A stretch of DNA of 14,856 bases from Moraxellaceae bacterium UBA2477 (GTDB lineage Bacteria > Pseudomonadota > Gammaproteobacteria > Pseudomonadales > Moraxellaceae), in contig DDPD01000026.1 in the NCBI GenBank assembly GCA_002342025.1, positions 1 through 14,856 of the forward strand, written 5' to 3'. Numbering within the stretch: position 1 is the first letter of the stretch; each line of letters begins with the position of its first letter. Below the pieces are notes generated by a model. That model did no database searches. It saw only the letters and a program-made list of their open reading frames with translations, and was not told the origin of the DNA. Both the position numbers and the translations under genes were made by a program. This document shows positions 1-7,289 of this stretch, piece after piece.

Positions 1-35
1 ACCGCAGGTGCGCTTGGCGTATCTGCGGTTTTTTT
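1..35 (+). terminator. Intrinsic terminator of an upstream gene
   Basis: Bases 1-13 pair with 17-29 in a 13-bp stem (two G-U pairs) closed by a TTG loop. A run of seven T residues follows at 29-35. This is a strong rho-independent terminator on the plus strand. The gene it ends lies outside the window; acpP is the usual neighbour upstream of fabF, but that is inference only. The stem begins at the first base of the window, so it could extend further left. Confidence 0.85.
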
Positions 36-131
36 ATGCCTAATGGATTTCAATCTTGTTGTCATGGTCATCTAGTCGTCACGAATTGGTAACATGATGC
101 GAGTTGGTTAAATAGTGCAAGGGGATTTGCC

Positions 132-1370
132 ATGATGTCGCGGCGTGTAGTGGTCACTGGCTTAGGCATGTTGACGGCTTTGGGCTCGTCGGTTGAAAAA
201 ACATGGGCGGGTATTCTGGCGGGCCAAAGTGGTATTCGTCCGATTGATCATTTTGATGCCTCGGCCTTCTCCACCCAGTTTGCCGGCACCATCACGGACT
301 TTGTCGTGGAAGACTATTTGCCGGCAAAAGAAGCTCGCCGAGTAGATGAATTTATTCAATACGGTTTAGCTGCGGGTCAACAAGCGCTGCTGGATTCAGG
401 ACTGGTCATTACCGAGTTGAATGCCGATCGTGTGGGCGTGGCGGTGGGCTCAGGTATTGGTGGTCTGACCACCATTGAAGATGGGCATCGCAGTTTGTTG
501 GAAGGCGGGCCGCGTAAAATCTCGCCGTTTTTTGTGCCGGGCTCCATTATCAATATGGCGGCAGGTCTGTTGTCGATCCGTCATGGCCTGAAGGGACCTA
601 ACTTTTCGGTGACCACCGCGTGTACCACGGCTACGCATTGTATTGGTTTGGCCGCGCGCTTAATTGCCAGCGGAGACGCTGATGCCATGCTCGCTGGCGG
701 TACGGAGAAAGCCTCTACGCCGCTTGGTCTTGGGGGCTTTGGAGCAGCTCGGGCGTTATCCACCCGTAACTCAGACCCAACCCTGGCCAGTCGACCGTTT
801 GATAAAGACCGTGATGGCTTTGTGCTGGGTGATGGGGCCGGTGTGCTCATGTTGGAAGAGTATGAGCATGCCCTAGCTCGCGGTGCGCGCATTTATGCCG
901 AGCTCATTGGCTTTGGCATGAGTGGCGATGCGTTTCACATGACGGCGCCTCCAGAGAATGGTGCCGGTGCTGCGTCTGCAATGGCCAATGCCTTGCGAAA
1001 TGCCGATATTCGTCCGGACGAGGTGGATTACATTAATGCCCATGGCACATCGACCCCGGCCGGTGATGTGGCCGAATCGCAAGCTATTCTGCAGGTGTTT
1101 GGCGCTCATGCCGATAAACTCGCCGTGAGCTCGACGAAATCCATGGTGGGGCATTTATTAGGTGCTGCTGGCGGTGTGGAGGCGATTTTCAGTGTGCTGG
1201 CGCTGCGTGACCAAATCGCGCCCCCCACCATCAATTTAGACCATCCAGATCCGGCCTGTACCCTCGATTATGTGCCGCATAAAGCGCGTGCGATGAAGAT
1301 GAACGTGGTGCTGTCGAATTCGTTTGGCTTTGGCGGGACGAATGGCAGCCTATTGTTTCGCCGCCTGTGA
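132..1370 (+). CDS. fabF: Beta-ketoacyl-ACP synthase II (FabF)
   Basis: This condensing enzyme elongates fatty acids by decarboxylative Claisen condensation of malonyl-ACP with acyl-ACP in the cytoplasm. The 412-residue product has the normal FabF length and covers both thiolase-fold halves. The catalytic residues are visible: the nucleophile Cys164 in TTACTTATH, His304 in NAHGTST, Lys336 in SSTKS and His341 in GHLLGAAG. A glycine-rich SFGFGGTN block lies near the C-terminus. They sit one residue later than the usual C163/H303/H340 numbering because the protein begins Met-Met; the second ATG at 135 is an alternative start. A purine-rich AAGGGG at 119-124 is the ribosome site. It is the first gene of the cluster, followed by pabC with a four-base or short gap depending on the start chosen. 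I saw no confident promoter in 36-131. Confidence 0.97.
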   Translation: MMSRRVVVTGLGMLTALGSSVEKTWAGILAGQSGIRPIDHFDASAFSTQFAGTITDFVVEDYLPAKEARRVDEFIQYGLAAGQQALLDSGLVITELNADRVGVAVGSGIGGLTTIEDGHRSLLEGGPRKISPFFVPGSIINMAAGLLSIRHGLKGPNFSVTTACTTATHCIGLAARLIASGDADAMLAGGTEKASTPLGLGGFGAARALSTRNSDPTLASRPFDKDRDGFVLGDGAGVLMLEEYEHALARGARIYAELIGFGMSGDAFHMTAPPENGAGAASAMANALRNADIRPDEVDYINAHGTSTPAGDVAESQAILQVFGAHADKLAVSSTKSMVGHLLGAAGGVEAIFSVLALRDQIAPPTINLDHPDPACTLDYVPHKARAMKMNVVLSNSFGFGGTNGSLLFRRL

Positions 1371-1387
1371 GCCAGTTCAGCGCCAGC

Positions 1388-2203
1388 ATGACCACTCTCA
1401 TTTGGTATGGCGATGAGGCCGTGTCGCATTGGGCGGCAGATGATCGTGGCATCGCCTATGGTGATGGCTTGTTTGAAACGCTGAGGGTAGAAGCGGGTCG
1501 AGGCGTCTTGCTGGCGGAGCATTTACAGCGTTTGCAACAAGGCTGCTTACAGCTCGGCATTCCCTTTCTCGCGAGCTGGCCGCAACGAATCGCTGACGCG
1601 CTTGCCTCTGGAAAGACAGGTATTTTGCGTGTGCAAGTCACGCGTGGGCGAGGGGGGCGCGGTTATCAGTCTCCCTCCGTGATAACGCCGGGCTTTGCCT
1701 TAAGCTGGCATGAGCGGCCCCAGTATCCCGCGCAATACACTCAGTGGGGCATTCGGGTCGCGGATGCACCCTTTACCCTAGCCTCGCAACCCGCATTGGC
1801 AGGAATTAAGCACAGTAACCGGCTGGAGCAGGTCCTATTGCGAGATGCTCTGGCAACACAGCCGCAGTGCCAGGAATTGGTGGTATGCAATCAAGCCGGC
1901 GAAGTCGTGGAGGGTGTTTTTTCTAACCTATTCATGATTCGCGCAGGCGTGCTCCTGACCCCACCAGTCACTCAATGTGGCGTTGCCGGTGTATTGCGTG
2001 AGGCATTGCTGGCAGATGCTCCTTTGCCGGTGGAAGTCGCCACGTTGACCCCCTTAGACCTACTGGCCGCCGATGAAGTGTTTTTTGCCAACAGCGTGAT
2101 GGGCATATGGCCGGTTGCCACTTATCGCGAACGGGCTTGGCCTGTGGGCGAATACACCCGACAATGCCAAGCTCACATCGCCCCTTGGTTTGCTCCTGAA
2201 TGA
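1388..2203 (+). CDS. pabC: Aminodeoxychorismate lyase (PabC)
   Basis: This PLP enzyme of fold type IV removes pyruvate from 4-amino-4-deoxychorismate to give p-aminobenzoate for folate synthesis. From the ATG at 1388 the product is 271 residues. Visible hallmarks are DRGIAYGDGLFET (residues 19-31), the PLP-binding Lys141 in AGIKHSNRLEQVL, Glu175 in EVVEGVFSN (the residue expected to contact the PLP ring nitrogen), and a TQCGVAGVLRE block near 195-205. The start is uncertain. A GTG at 1367 overlaps the fabF stop as GTGA and would add seven residues. I chose ATG 1388 because MTTLIWYGDEA fits the short N-terminus of the family better; neither start has a clear Shine-Dalgarno sequence. A branched-chain aminotransferase or D-amino acid transaminase is possible by fold, but the operon position and the KHSNRLEQ motif favour PabC. 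Confidence 0.9.
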   Translation: MTTLIWYGDEAVSHWAADDRGIAYGDGLFETLRVEAGRGVLLAEHLQRLQQGCLQLGIPFLASWPQRIADALASGKTGILRVQVTRGRGGRGYQSPSVITPGFALSWHERPQYPAQYTQWGIRVADAPFTLASQPALAGIKHSNRLEQVLLRDALATQPQCQELVVCNQAGEVVEGVFSNLFMIRAGVLLTPPVTQCGVAGVLREALLADAPLPVEVATLTPLDLLAADEVFFANSVMGIWPVATYRERAWPVGEYTRQCQAHIAPWFAPE

Positions 2204-3216
2204 ATGCTGCCCGATCACGGAAAACGCCCGCGCCTCGCACACCCCGTCGCTTAAGACTGTTTTGGGTGGTGTTCGTGTTGTTGGCAATCCTGCTCTATCG
2301 GACCGTATTGCAATCATTTGAATTGCCCCCTCAGGGCTATCGCCTGAAAGTGCCGCGTGGCAGCAGTTGGATCCATGTGGCTGAACAATTGGCAGAGCAA
2401 GGTTTTATTACGTCTGCGATGAGCTTGCGTGTCTGGCTGATGCTCCGGCCCGGTGAGGAAGTGCTGCGTTCTGGCGTTTTCGTCTTACGCCCGCCCATGA
2501 CACTGGATCAACTGGTTCAGCGCTTGGCCGAAGCACCCGATGGCACGCAGCCATTGGTGCTTATTGAGGGCGAGCGCTTTAAGGATTTACGTAAAAAATT
2601 AGAGGGTCGCGAAGATGTGCGCCAAGCCATGAGCTCGTTGACCGATGCAGAAATACTGGCCGCCATTGGGGCGGAGGAGAAGCATCCGGAGGGCTTATTT
2701 GCGCCTAACACCTATGTCATTGAAGAGGGTGAGCGCGATCTGGATATTTTGCGACGGCTGTATCAGCGGCAGAAACGGATTCTCGCGGAAGAGTGGGCAG
2801 GACGTCAGTCTGGCTTGCCCTATAACAATGCCTATGAAGCCTTAATCATGGCGTCGATTATTGAGAAAGAGACCGGTGTGGCCGAGGAGCGGGCACAGAT
2901 TGCAGGCGTGTTTGTTCGTCGCTTGCAAGTCGGGATGCGCTTGCAGACCGATCCCACCGTGATTTACGGCGTGGGTGAGCGCTATAAAGGCGACATCACG
3001 CGGGCGCATTTGCGCGAAGACACTCCGTATAATACCTATCGTCGTGCTGGGTTGCCGCCCACGCCTATTGCTAACCCAGGCCGCGCTGCAATTCATGCCG
3101 CACTTCATCCAGCCGAGGGCGACGCCTTGTTTTTTGTCGCCACCGGTGACGGCCGCCATATTTTTTCGGCCACGCTCGCCGAGCATAATCGCGCGGTTAA
3201 CCGCTACCAACGCTGA
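2200..3216 (+). CDS. mltG: Endolytic murein transglycosylase MltG (YceG-like)
   Basis: MltG cleaves nascent glycan strands at the inner membrane and is thought to end peptidoglycan polymerisation. The 338-residue product starts with a short basic cytoplasmic tail rich in Arg, Lys and Pro (residues 1-19). A single membrane helix follows at about 20-37, then a LysM-like subdomain at about 47-100, then the YceG catalytic domain. The conserved catalytic-region motif ASIIEKETG is at 218-226, with the candidate catalytic Glu at 222. The LQTDPTVIYG block (248-257), TPYNTYRRAGLPPTPI (275-290) and ANPGRAAIHAALHP (291-304) are family signatures. The ATG overlaps the pabC stop as ATGA, implying translational coupling. 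The order pabC-mltG-tmk-holB is conserved in many gammaproteobacteria. Confidence 0.95.
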   Translation: MNAARSRKTPAPRTPRRLRLFWVVFVLLAILLYRTVLQSFELPPQGYRLKVPRGSSWIHVAEQLAEQGFITSAMSLRVWLMLRPGEEVLRSGVFVLRPPMTLDQLVQRLAEAPDGTQPLVLIEGERFKDLRKKLEGREDVRQAMSSLTDAEILAAIGAEEKHPEGLFAPNTYVIEEGERDLDILRRLYQRQKRILAEEWAGRQSGLPYNNAYEALIMASIIEKETGVAEERAQIAGVFVRRLQVGMRLQTDPTVIYGVGERYKGDITRAHLREDTPYNTYRRAGLPPTPIANPGRAAIHAALHPAEGDALFFVATGDGRHIFSATLAEHNRAVNRYQR

Positions 3217-3223
3217 GCTATTC

Positions 3224-3874
3224 ATGACTGATTTGATGTCTCGCTTTATCACCCTGGAGGGTGGCGAAGGCGTGGGAAAATCCACCCAAATCGCTGCCAT
3301 CGCAGACTTTTTGCGCGCTACTGGTGATGAGGTGGTGGTGACTCGGGAGCCGGGTGGCACGGCTTACGCCGAAGCATTACGCGGTTTATTACTGACGCCA
3401 CGTGAAGAAATTGTTACGCCCTCGGCCGAGCTGCTCACATTGTTTGCTGCACGCGCCCAGCACTGGCACGCCCTGATCCTGCCGGCCCTGAAGCGAGACG
3501 CTTGGGTATTGTCCGATCGATTTGTGGATGCCACCTACGCCTATCAAGGTGCAGGCCGTGGCTTACCTGTGGCTGATATTGCCGTGCTTGAGCGTTGGTT
3601 GCTGCAAGGGCGTCAGCCGGGCTTGACCTTGCTCTTAGATATGCCGGTTGCCGAGGGCATGGCACGCGCACGTGCCCGTGCTGCCTTGGATCGTTTTGAA
3701 CAAGAGCATGTAGATTTTTTTGAGCGAGTGCGCGTGGGCTATTTGGCGCGGGCTGAGGCCGACTCGCAACGCATTCGCTGCATCAATGCCGCCCAGCCCT
3801 TGCTGGCTGTGCAGACAGATGTACTGACCATTGTGCGCGCTTACTGTGCAGAAATGACGGGGTCCGCCACATGA
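3224..3874 (+). CDS. tmk: Thymidylate kinase (dTMP kinase)
   Basis: Tmk phosphorylates dTMP to dTDP with ATP, an essential step in dTTP supply. From ATG 3224 the product is 216 residues, the family length. It shows the P-loop GGEGVGKST (13-21), the TREPGGT block (40-46) that contacts the nucleotide, the DRF motif (98-100) followed by TYAYQGAGRG, and an Arg-rich lid region ahead of LDRFEQE, as in the type II bacterial enzymes. The reading frame is open far upstream into mltG, but that extension only shadows mltG and has no homology sense. ATG 3236 (MSRFITLEG) is a possible alternative start that fits the shortest homologues. A weak TGAG lies before 3224. The gene begins seven bases after the mltG stop and overlaps holB by four bases. 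Confidence 0.94.
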   Translation: MTDLMSRFITLEGGEGVGKSTQIAAIADFLRATGDEVVVTREPGGTAYAEALRGLLLTPREEIVTPSAELLTLFAARAQHWHALILPALKRDAWVLSDRFVDATYAYQGAGRGLPVADIAVLERWLLQGRQPGLTLLLDMPVAEGMARARARAALDRFEQEHVDFFERVRVGYLARAEADSQRIRCINAAQPLLAVQTDVLTIVRAYCAEMTGSAT

Positions 3875-4893
3875 GCGCCATCTATCCTTGGCAAGCGGGT
3901 TTGTGGCAATCGCTTTGCCATTTAAGTCAGCAGAAGCGTCTGCCGCATGCGTTATTGCTGGCAGCTCCGCAAGGTTTGGGTAAGGCCCATTTTGCTCGCC
4001 AGTTTGCCGCTTGGCGGTTATGCGAACAGCCCAGTGCCGACAGCGTTTGTGGCGTATGCCGTAGTTGTCAGTTACTGAGTACAGGCAATCACCCCGACTT
4101 ACTCTGGGTCAGCCCCGATGAAGACGATGAAAAGGGCGCTAAGGCCAGCAAAGTTATCAAAGTTGCCCAGGTCCGCACGGTGGTGGAGTTCGCTACGCAA
4201 TCGGCTCATCGCCAGGGTGGTCAACGCATTGTAGTGATCGAGCCGGCGGACGCTTTGAATACCGCATCCGCGAATGCCTTGCTCAAGACCTTGGAAGAGC
4301 CAGGGCGCGATACCTTATTTTTACTGCTGACCGACAAGCCCGCCGCCCTGTTACCGACCGTTCGCAGTCGTTGCCAATTACTGCCAATGCCTTTGCCCGC
4401 GCCCGCACAGGCACTGGCGTGGCTCAGCACACAGGTGCAACCGCCGGAAATGGCGGAAACTTTATTGGAGCTAGCGCGGGGTGCGCCGCTGGCGGCTGCA
4501 GCGCTACAGACGCAGCCGTGGTTTTCTGCCCGCGCCGATCTGCTGGTGGATTTGCTGGCGGTCGCACAGTCTCGGCTCATGCCCCTGCAAGCCGCACAGC
4601 GCTGGCAAAAGCTTGACGCCAATGAACAGGCCTTAGCATGGCAAAGCCTGCTCGACGATGCGGTGCCGGGGGCGATGGTTGCCGACTATCCCACGCGTCA
4701 CAGTGATTTGCGTACGGACATGGCCGCTTTACTGGCCGCCGTTTCGGCACAGGCATTGCTTAATACGCTGTATGAAGTGGTAGAAGCACGCCGCCTGCTG
4801 GGCACCAGCGTGCAGCCGCAAGCTATTCTGGAAGGGCTCTGGTTGCACTGGGGTCGAGAAACGCGTCAAAAACGAGGTTCACATGCTGGTTGA
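3871..4893 (+). CDS. holB: DNA polymerase III subunit delta prime
   Basis: Delta prime is the stator subunit of the clamp loader that places the beta sliding clamp on DNA. The 340-residue protein has an AAA+ fold with a degenerate P-loop (PQGLGKAHFA, 33-42), as expected for a subunit that does not hydrolyse ATP. A zinc-binding cysteine set follows at C51, C60, C63 and C66 (CGVCRSC). NALLKTLEEP (135-144) and the SRC arginine-finger motif (166-168) are strong clamp-loader signatures. The C-terminal third is more divergent and Ala/Leu rich, matching the collar domain. The ATG overlaps the tmk stop as ATGA. The gene overlaps tatD by 11 bases at its end, leaving no room for the pilZ gene found here in some relatives. 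Confidence 0.94.
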   Translation: MSAIYPWQAGLWQSLCHLSQQKRLPHALLLAAPQGLGKAHFARQFAAWRLCEQPSADSVCGVCRSCQLLSTGNHPDLLWVSPDEDDEKGAKASKVIKVAQVRTVVEFATQSAHRQGGQRIVVIEPADALNTASANALLKTLEEPGRDTLFLLLTDKPAALLPTVRSRCQLLPMPLPAPAQALAWLSTQVQPPEMAETLLELARGAPLAAAALQTQPWFSARADLLVDLLAVAQSRLMPLQAAQRWQKLDANEQALAWQSLLDDAVPGAMVADYPTRHSDLRTDMAALLAAVSAQALLNTLYEVVEARRLLGTSVQPQAILEGLWLHWGRETRQKRGSHAG

Positions 4894-5677
4894 TAGTCAC
4901 TGCCATCTCGACTGCTTAAAGCTCGATCGTCACGGCGGTTCCTTAAATGCGGCGCTGGATGCGGCGCGTGCGCGCGGTGTTGGGCACTTCCTGTGCATCA
5001 GCATTGAGCTGGAAAAATTCGATCAGATTCGTGCCATTGCGGAAGCTCATGACGATGTCTATGCCACGGTGGGCGTGCACCCCTGCCATACGCACTCGCA
5101 TCAACCTACGGTCGATGAGCTGCTCGCCTTGGCACAGCACCCGAAAGTGATTGGCATCGGCGAGACCGGGCTCGATTATTTCCATGATGCCTCGACCCGC
5201 GAAGCACAGCAGGCTTTGTTCTCAACCCACATCGAAGTGGCGAAACGCACTGGCAAGCCCTTGATTATTCACACCCGCAATTCGCGGGACGATGTGCTAG
5301 CACAGATGCGTCATGAAGGTGCCGAGCGGGCGGTCATGCACTGTTTTACCGAAGATTGGGCTACCGCGGAGGCCGCTTTGGATCTGGGTTATTACATCTC
5401 CATTTCGGGCATTGTGACGTTCCCGAAAGCATTGGAGCTGAAAGACGTGGCCAAGCGTATTCCGCTGGATCGCTTATTGATTGAAACCGATGCGCCGTAT
5501 CTGGCGCCGGCCCCCAATCGTGGCAAGCCCAATGAGCCGGCGTTTCTCGCGGACACGGCAGCCTATATTGCGGCGCTGCGGGGGCTGAGTTTGGACGCTT
5601 TAGCGGAGGCTACGACGCGCAATTATCAGGCCGCGTTTCGTCTGGACACGCTACCGATACGTGCGCTGGCAAGTTAA
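4883..5677 (+). CDS. TatD-family metal-dependent hydrolase/DNase (YcfH-like)
   Basis: TatD-family proteins are TIM-barrel metallohydrolases with 3'-5' exonuclease or DNase activity. This 264-residue protein has the full metal site: H6 and H8 (DSHCHLD), E94 (GIGETGLDY), H130 (IIHTRNS), H153 (MHCFTE) and D203 (ETDAPYLAP). The ribosome site GAGGT at 4874-4878, four bases before the ATG, is inside the end of holB and supports this start and coupled translation. Position directly after tmk-holB matches E. coli ycfH, so it is more likely the YcfH/TatD-like paralogue than the Tat-operon TatD; I leave the symbol empty for that reason. The exact substrate cannot be told from sequence. Confidence 0.93.
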   Translation: MLVDSHCHLDCLKLDRHGGSLNAALDAARARGVGHFLCISIELEKFDQIRAIAEAHDDVYATVGVHPCHTHSHQPTVDELLALAQHPKVIGIGETGLDYFHDASTREAQQALFSTHIEVAKRTGKPLIIHTRNSRDDVLAQMRHEGAERAVMHCFTEDWATAEAALDLGYYISISGIVTFPKALELKDVAKRIPLDRLLIETDAPYLAPAPNRGKPNEPAFLADTAAYIAALRGLSLDALAEATTRNYQAAFRLDTLPIRALAS

Positions 5678-5686
5678 ACTTCCGTC

Positions 5687-5698
5687 TTGATATATCGC
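5687..5698. repeat. TTGATATATCGC motif, copy 1 (upstream of TetR gene)
   Basis: The 12-base string TTGATATATCGC lies 28 bases before the TetR start and contains the perfect palindrome GATATATC (5689-5696). The same 12 bases recur inside the TetR gene at 5970-5981. A shorter relative, TGATATCGCCG, is at 6367-6377 just after the TetR stop and before etfB. Compared over the longer form TGATATATCGCCG (5688-5700), the third copy lacks two bases. An operator for the adjacent TetR protein is a reasonable inference, but AT-rich palindromes this short can arise by chance. Confidence 0.4.
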
Positions 5699-5710
5699 CG
5701 ATCCGGCGGT
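5694..5710 (+). promoter_or_regulatory. Hairpin in the leader of the TetR gene
   Basis: Bases 5694-5700 pair with 5704-5710 in a 7-bp stem (one G-U pair) around an ATC loop. The next base pair outward is G-U. No T run follows, so it is not a classical terminator for the upstream cluster. It ends five bases before the Shine-Dalgarno GAGGAG of the TetR gene and overlaps the GATATATC palindrome. It may be an operator half, a leader structure or a transcription-attenuating element. Confidence 0.4.
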
Positions 5711-5725
5711 GAATGAGGAGCAAAA

Positions 5726-6364
5726 ATGACTGATCTGGCGCGAGCAACGCAAAAAGCCCGTGAGTTTCGTCAACGTGAGCAAGCCATTCTGGATTGTGCG
5801 CAAGAGTTATTCATTGAGCACGGTGAAGACAAAGTCACCGTGGAAATGATTGCGGACAAAGTCGGCATCGGCAAAGGCACGATTTATAAGCACTTCGAAA
5901 CGAAAAACGAAATCTATTTGCTGCTGATGATTCGCTACGAAGAAGTCTTGGCCGATCTTTTTCGCCGTATTGATATATCGCAAGACAAACAATCGCTGGT
6001 CCGCGAATACTTTACCTTTCGCGTCCGCGATGCAGACCAATACCTGCTGTTTGATCGCCTAGAAAGCAAGCTCGTCGCCGATAAGGTCGTGCCGGCGCTG
6101 ATGGAAAAATTGCACGCCATTCGCGCCGCAAACTTTGAAAAGCTCTGCGCGATGGTGAATGGCCAGATTAAAGCGGGCAAATTGGCCGATGTGCCACCGC
6201 AATACCATATCGCCGCGGCGTGGGCGCTGGCGCACGGAGCTTCGGCTCTAACGAAGTCCAGCTTCTACGCTGATTTCATCGGTGAGCAAGAGCCCTTCCT
6301 CGATTTTCTGCTGAATGTGGCTGTTCGCATGGGCAATAAGCGCGTGCTGGGCATGTCCAGTTAA
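5726..6364 (+). CDS. TetR/AcrR-family transcriptional regulator
   Basis: This is a 212-residue one-domain repressor-type regulator. The N-terminal DNA-binding domain is clear: a helix starting near REQAILDCAQELFIEHG (17-33), then the helix-turn-helix TVEMIADKVGIGKGTIYKHF (38-57). The helical C-terminal half is the ligand and dimer region and is not specific enough to name a ligand. A strong Shine-Dalgarno GAGGAG at 5715-5720 with a five-base spacer fixes the start. It lies 48 bases after tatD and 176 bases before etfB on the same strand. Its position suggests control of the etfBA operon and possibly of itself, with fatty acyl-CoA or a related metabolite as a plausible effector; that is inference. 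From memory, Pseudomonas has a TetR gene in a comparable neighbourhood. Confidence 0.92.
   Translation: MTDLARATQKAREFRQREQAILDCAQELFIEHGEDKVTVEMIADKVGIGKGTIYKHFETKNEIYLLLMIRYEEVLADLFRRIDISQDKQSLVREYFTFRVRDADQYLLFDRLESKLVADKVVPALMEKLHAIRAANFEKLCAMVNGQIKAGKLADVPPQYHIAAAWALAHGASALTKSSFYADFIGEQEPFLDFLLNVAVRMGNKRVLGMSS
5970..5981. repeat. TTGATATATCGC motif, copy 2 (inside TetR gene)
   Basis: An exact 12-base copy of the motif at 5687-5698, here encoding part of the RRIDISQ stretch of the TetR protein. Intragenic copies of operators are known for some autoregulated regulators, but a chance match shaped by the amino acid sequence is equally possible. Confidence 0.35.
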
Positions 6365-6540
6365 TGTGATATCGCCGTCAAAGGCATATATGTCAGGCTT
6401 GAAGTGCCGTGCGGTTATTGACCGGAACGGCCTCAGGCGGCAAGATAGCCAGCCTTTTAGGGGACTCCACCGGTGCAATAGTGCTGGCTGAGTTCTCTGG
6501 CTGAACTCTTATTCGTTCATCAATGTAAGCTGAGGATTCC
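6365..6540. promoter_or_regulatory. etfBA leader region with candidate operator and promoter
   Basis: This 176-base gap between the TetR gene and etfB is long for the window and probably carries the etfBA promoter. TGATATCGCCG at 6367-6377 resembles the motif before the TetR gene. CATATATG at 6385-6392 is a perfect 8-base palindrome. A possible -35 TTGACC is at 6418-6423, with a weak -10 CAAGAT at 6441-6446 (17-base spacer). Nearer the gene, GAGTTC (6490-6495) and GAACTC (6503-6508) form an inverted repeat, and TGGCTGA occurs twice (6485-6491 and 6498-6504). None is individually decisive. The sequence does not encode a convincing small protein. Confidence 0.45.
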
Positions 6541-7287
6541 ATGAAGGTTCTGGTAGCTGTCAAACGCGTTGTCGATTACAACGTAAAAGTTCGCGTGAAA
6601 GCGGACAAGACGGGTGTTGAACTCGCCAACGTAAAAATGGCGATGAACCCGTTCTGCGAAATCGCGGTCGAAGAAGCCGTGCGTCTGAAAGAGAAGGGCA
6701 TTGCCACTGAAATCGTGGTGGTGTCTGTGGGTCCAACCAATGCTCAAGAGCAGCTGCGTACGGCCATGGCCCTCGGCGCTGATCGCGGCATTCTGGTTGA
6801 AGCAGCTGATGCTGAGCCCCTCGCCGTTGCCAAGTTACTGAAAGCCATTTGCGACCAGGAACAACCTGGTTTGGTTATTCTGGGCAAGCAAGCCATTGAC
6901 GGTGATAACAACCAAACTGGCCAGATGCTGGCTGCGCTGGCCGGTTACGCTCAAGGCACCTTCGCCTCCGTGGTTAAGGTCGATGGCAATAAAGCGCAAG
7001 TAACGCGTGAAGTTGACGGCGGTCTGCAGACTGTTGAGCTGGCACTGCCAGCTGTGGTCACCACTGACCTGCGCTTGAACGAACCACGCTACGCCTCGCT
7101 GCCAAACATCATGAAAGCCAAGAAGAAGCCACTGGATGTGAAATCCCCGGCAGATTACGGCGTTGATGTTTCCCCGCGTGTGAAGACTCTTAAGGTTGAA
7201 GCACCGGCCGAGCGTTCCGCTGGCATCAAGGTCAAGACCATCGAAGAGCTGGTCGAAAAGCTGAAGAACGAAGCGAAGGTGATCTGA
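6541..7287 (+). CDS. etfB: Electron transfer flavoprotein subunit beta
   Basis: EtfB forms a heterodimer with EtfA that takes electrons from acyl-CoA dehydrogenases and other flavoenzymes and passes them to ETF-ubiquinone oxidoreductase. The 248-residue product has the family length. It starts MKVLVAVKRVVDYNVKVRV, carries the adenine-nucleotide-binding fold with GKQAIDGDNNQTGQMLAA (115-132), and shows the recognition-loop signature LRLNEPRYASLPNIMKAKKK (177-196), whose loop docks with partner dehydrogenases. The conserved C-terminal arm (about 200-248) wraps around EtfA in known structures. GAGG at 6532-6535 gives a good ribosome site. It is followed by etfA after two bases. Codon use here and in etfA is smoother and richer in preferred C-ending codons than in the neighbouring regulator and fab cluster, consistent with high expression. 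Confidence 0.97.
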   Translation: MKVLVAVKRVVDYNVKVRVKADKTGVELANVKMAMNPFCEIAVEEAVRLKEKGIATEIVVVSVGPTNAQEQLRTAMALGADRGILVEAADAEPLAVAKLLKAICDQEQPGLVILGKQAIDGDNNQTGQMLAALAGYAQGTFASVVKVDGNKAQVTREVDGGLQTVELALPAVVTTDLRLNEPRYASLPNIMKAKKKPLDVKSPADYGVDVSPRVKTLKVEAPAERSAGIKVKTIEELVEKLKNEAKVI

Positions 7288-7289
7288 TC

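Noticed and set aside
36..131. TTGTCA at 59-64 as the -35 box of a fabF promoter
   Set aside because: No acceptable -10 lies at 16-18 bases; the best candidate matches only three of six positions. A promoter is likely here but cannot be placed.
2975..3223. An upstream extension of the tmk reading frame inside mltG
   Set aside because: The extension lies within the mltG coding sequence in another frame. Thymidylate kinases begin just before the FITLEG strand, and the product from 3224 already has the normal family length.
2842..3360. A 172-codon open frame on the minus strand across the mltG/tmk junction
   Set aside because: It is antisense to two well-supported genes and has no recognisable domain or credible ribosome site.
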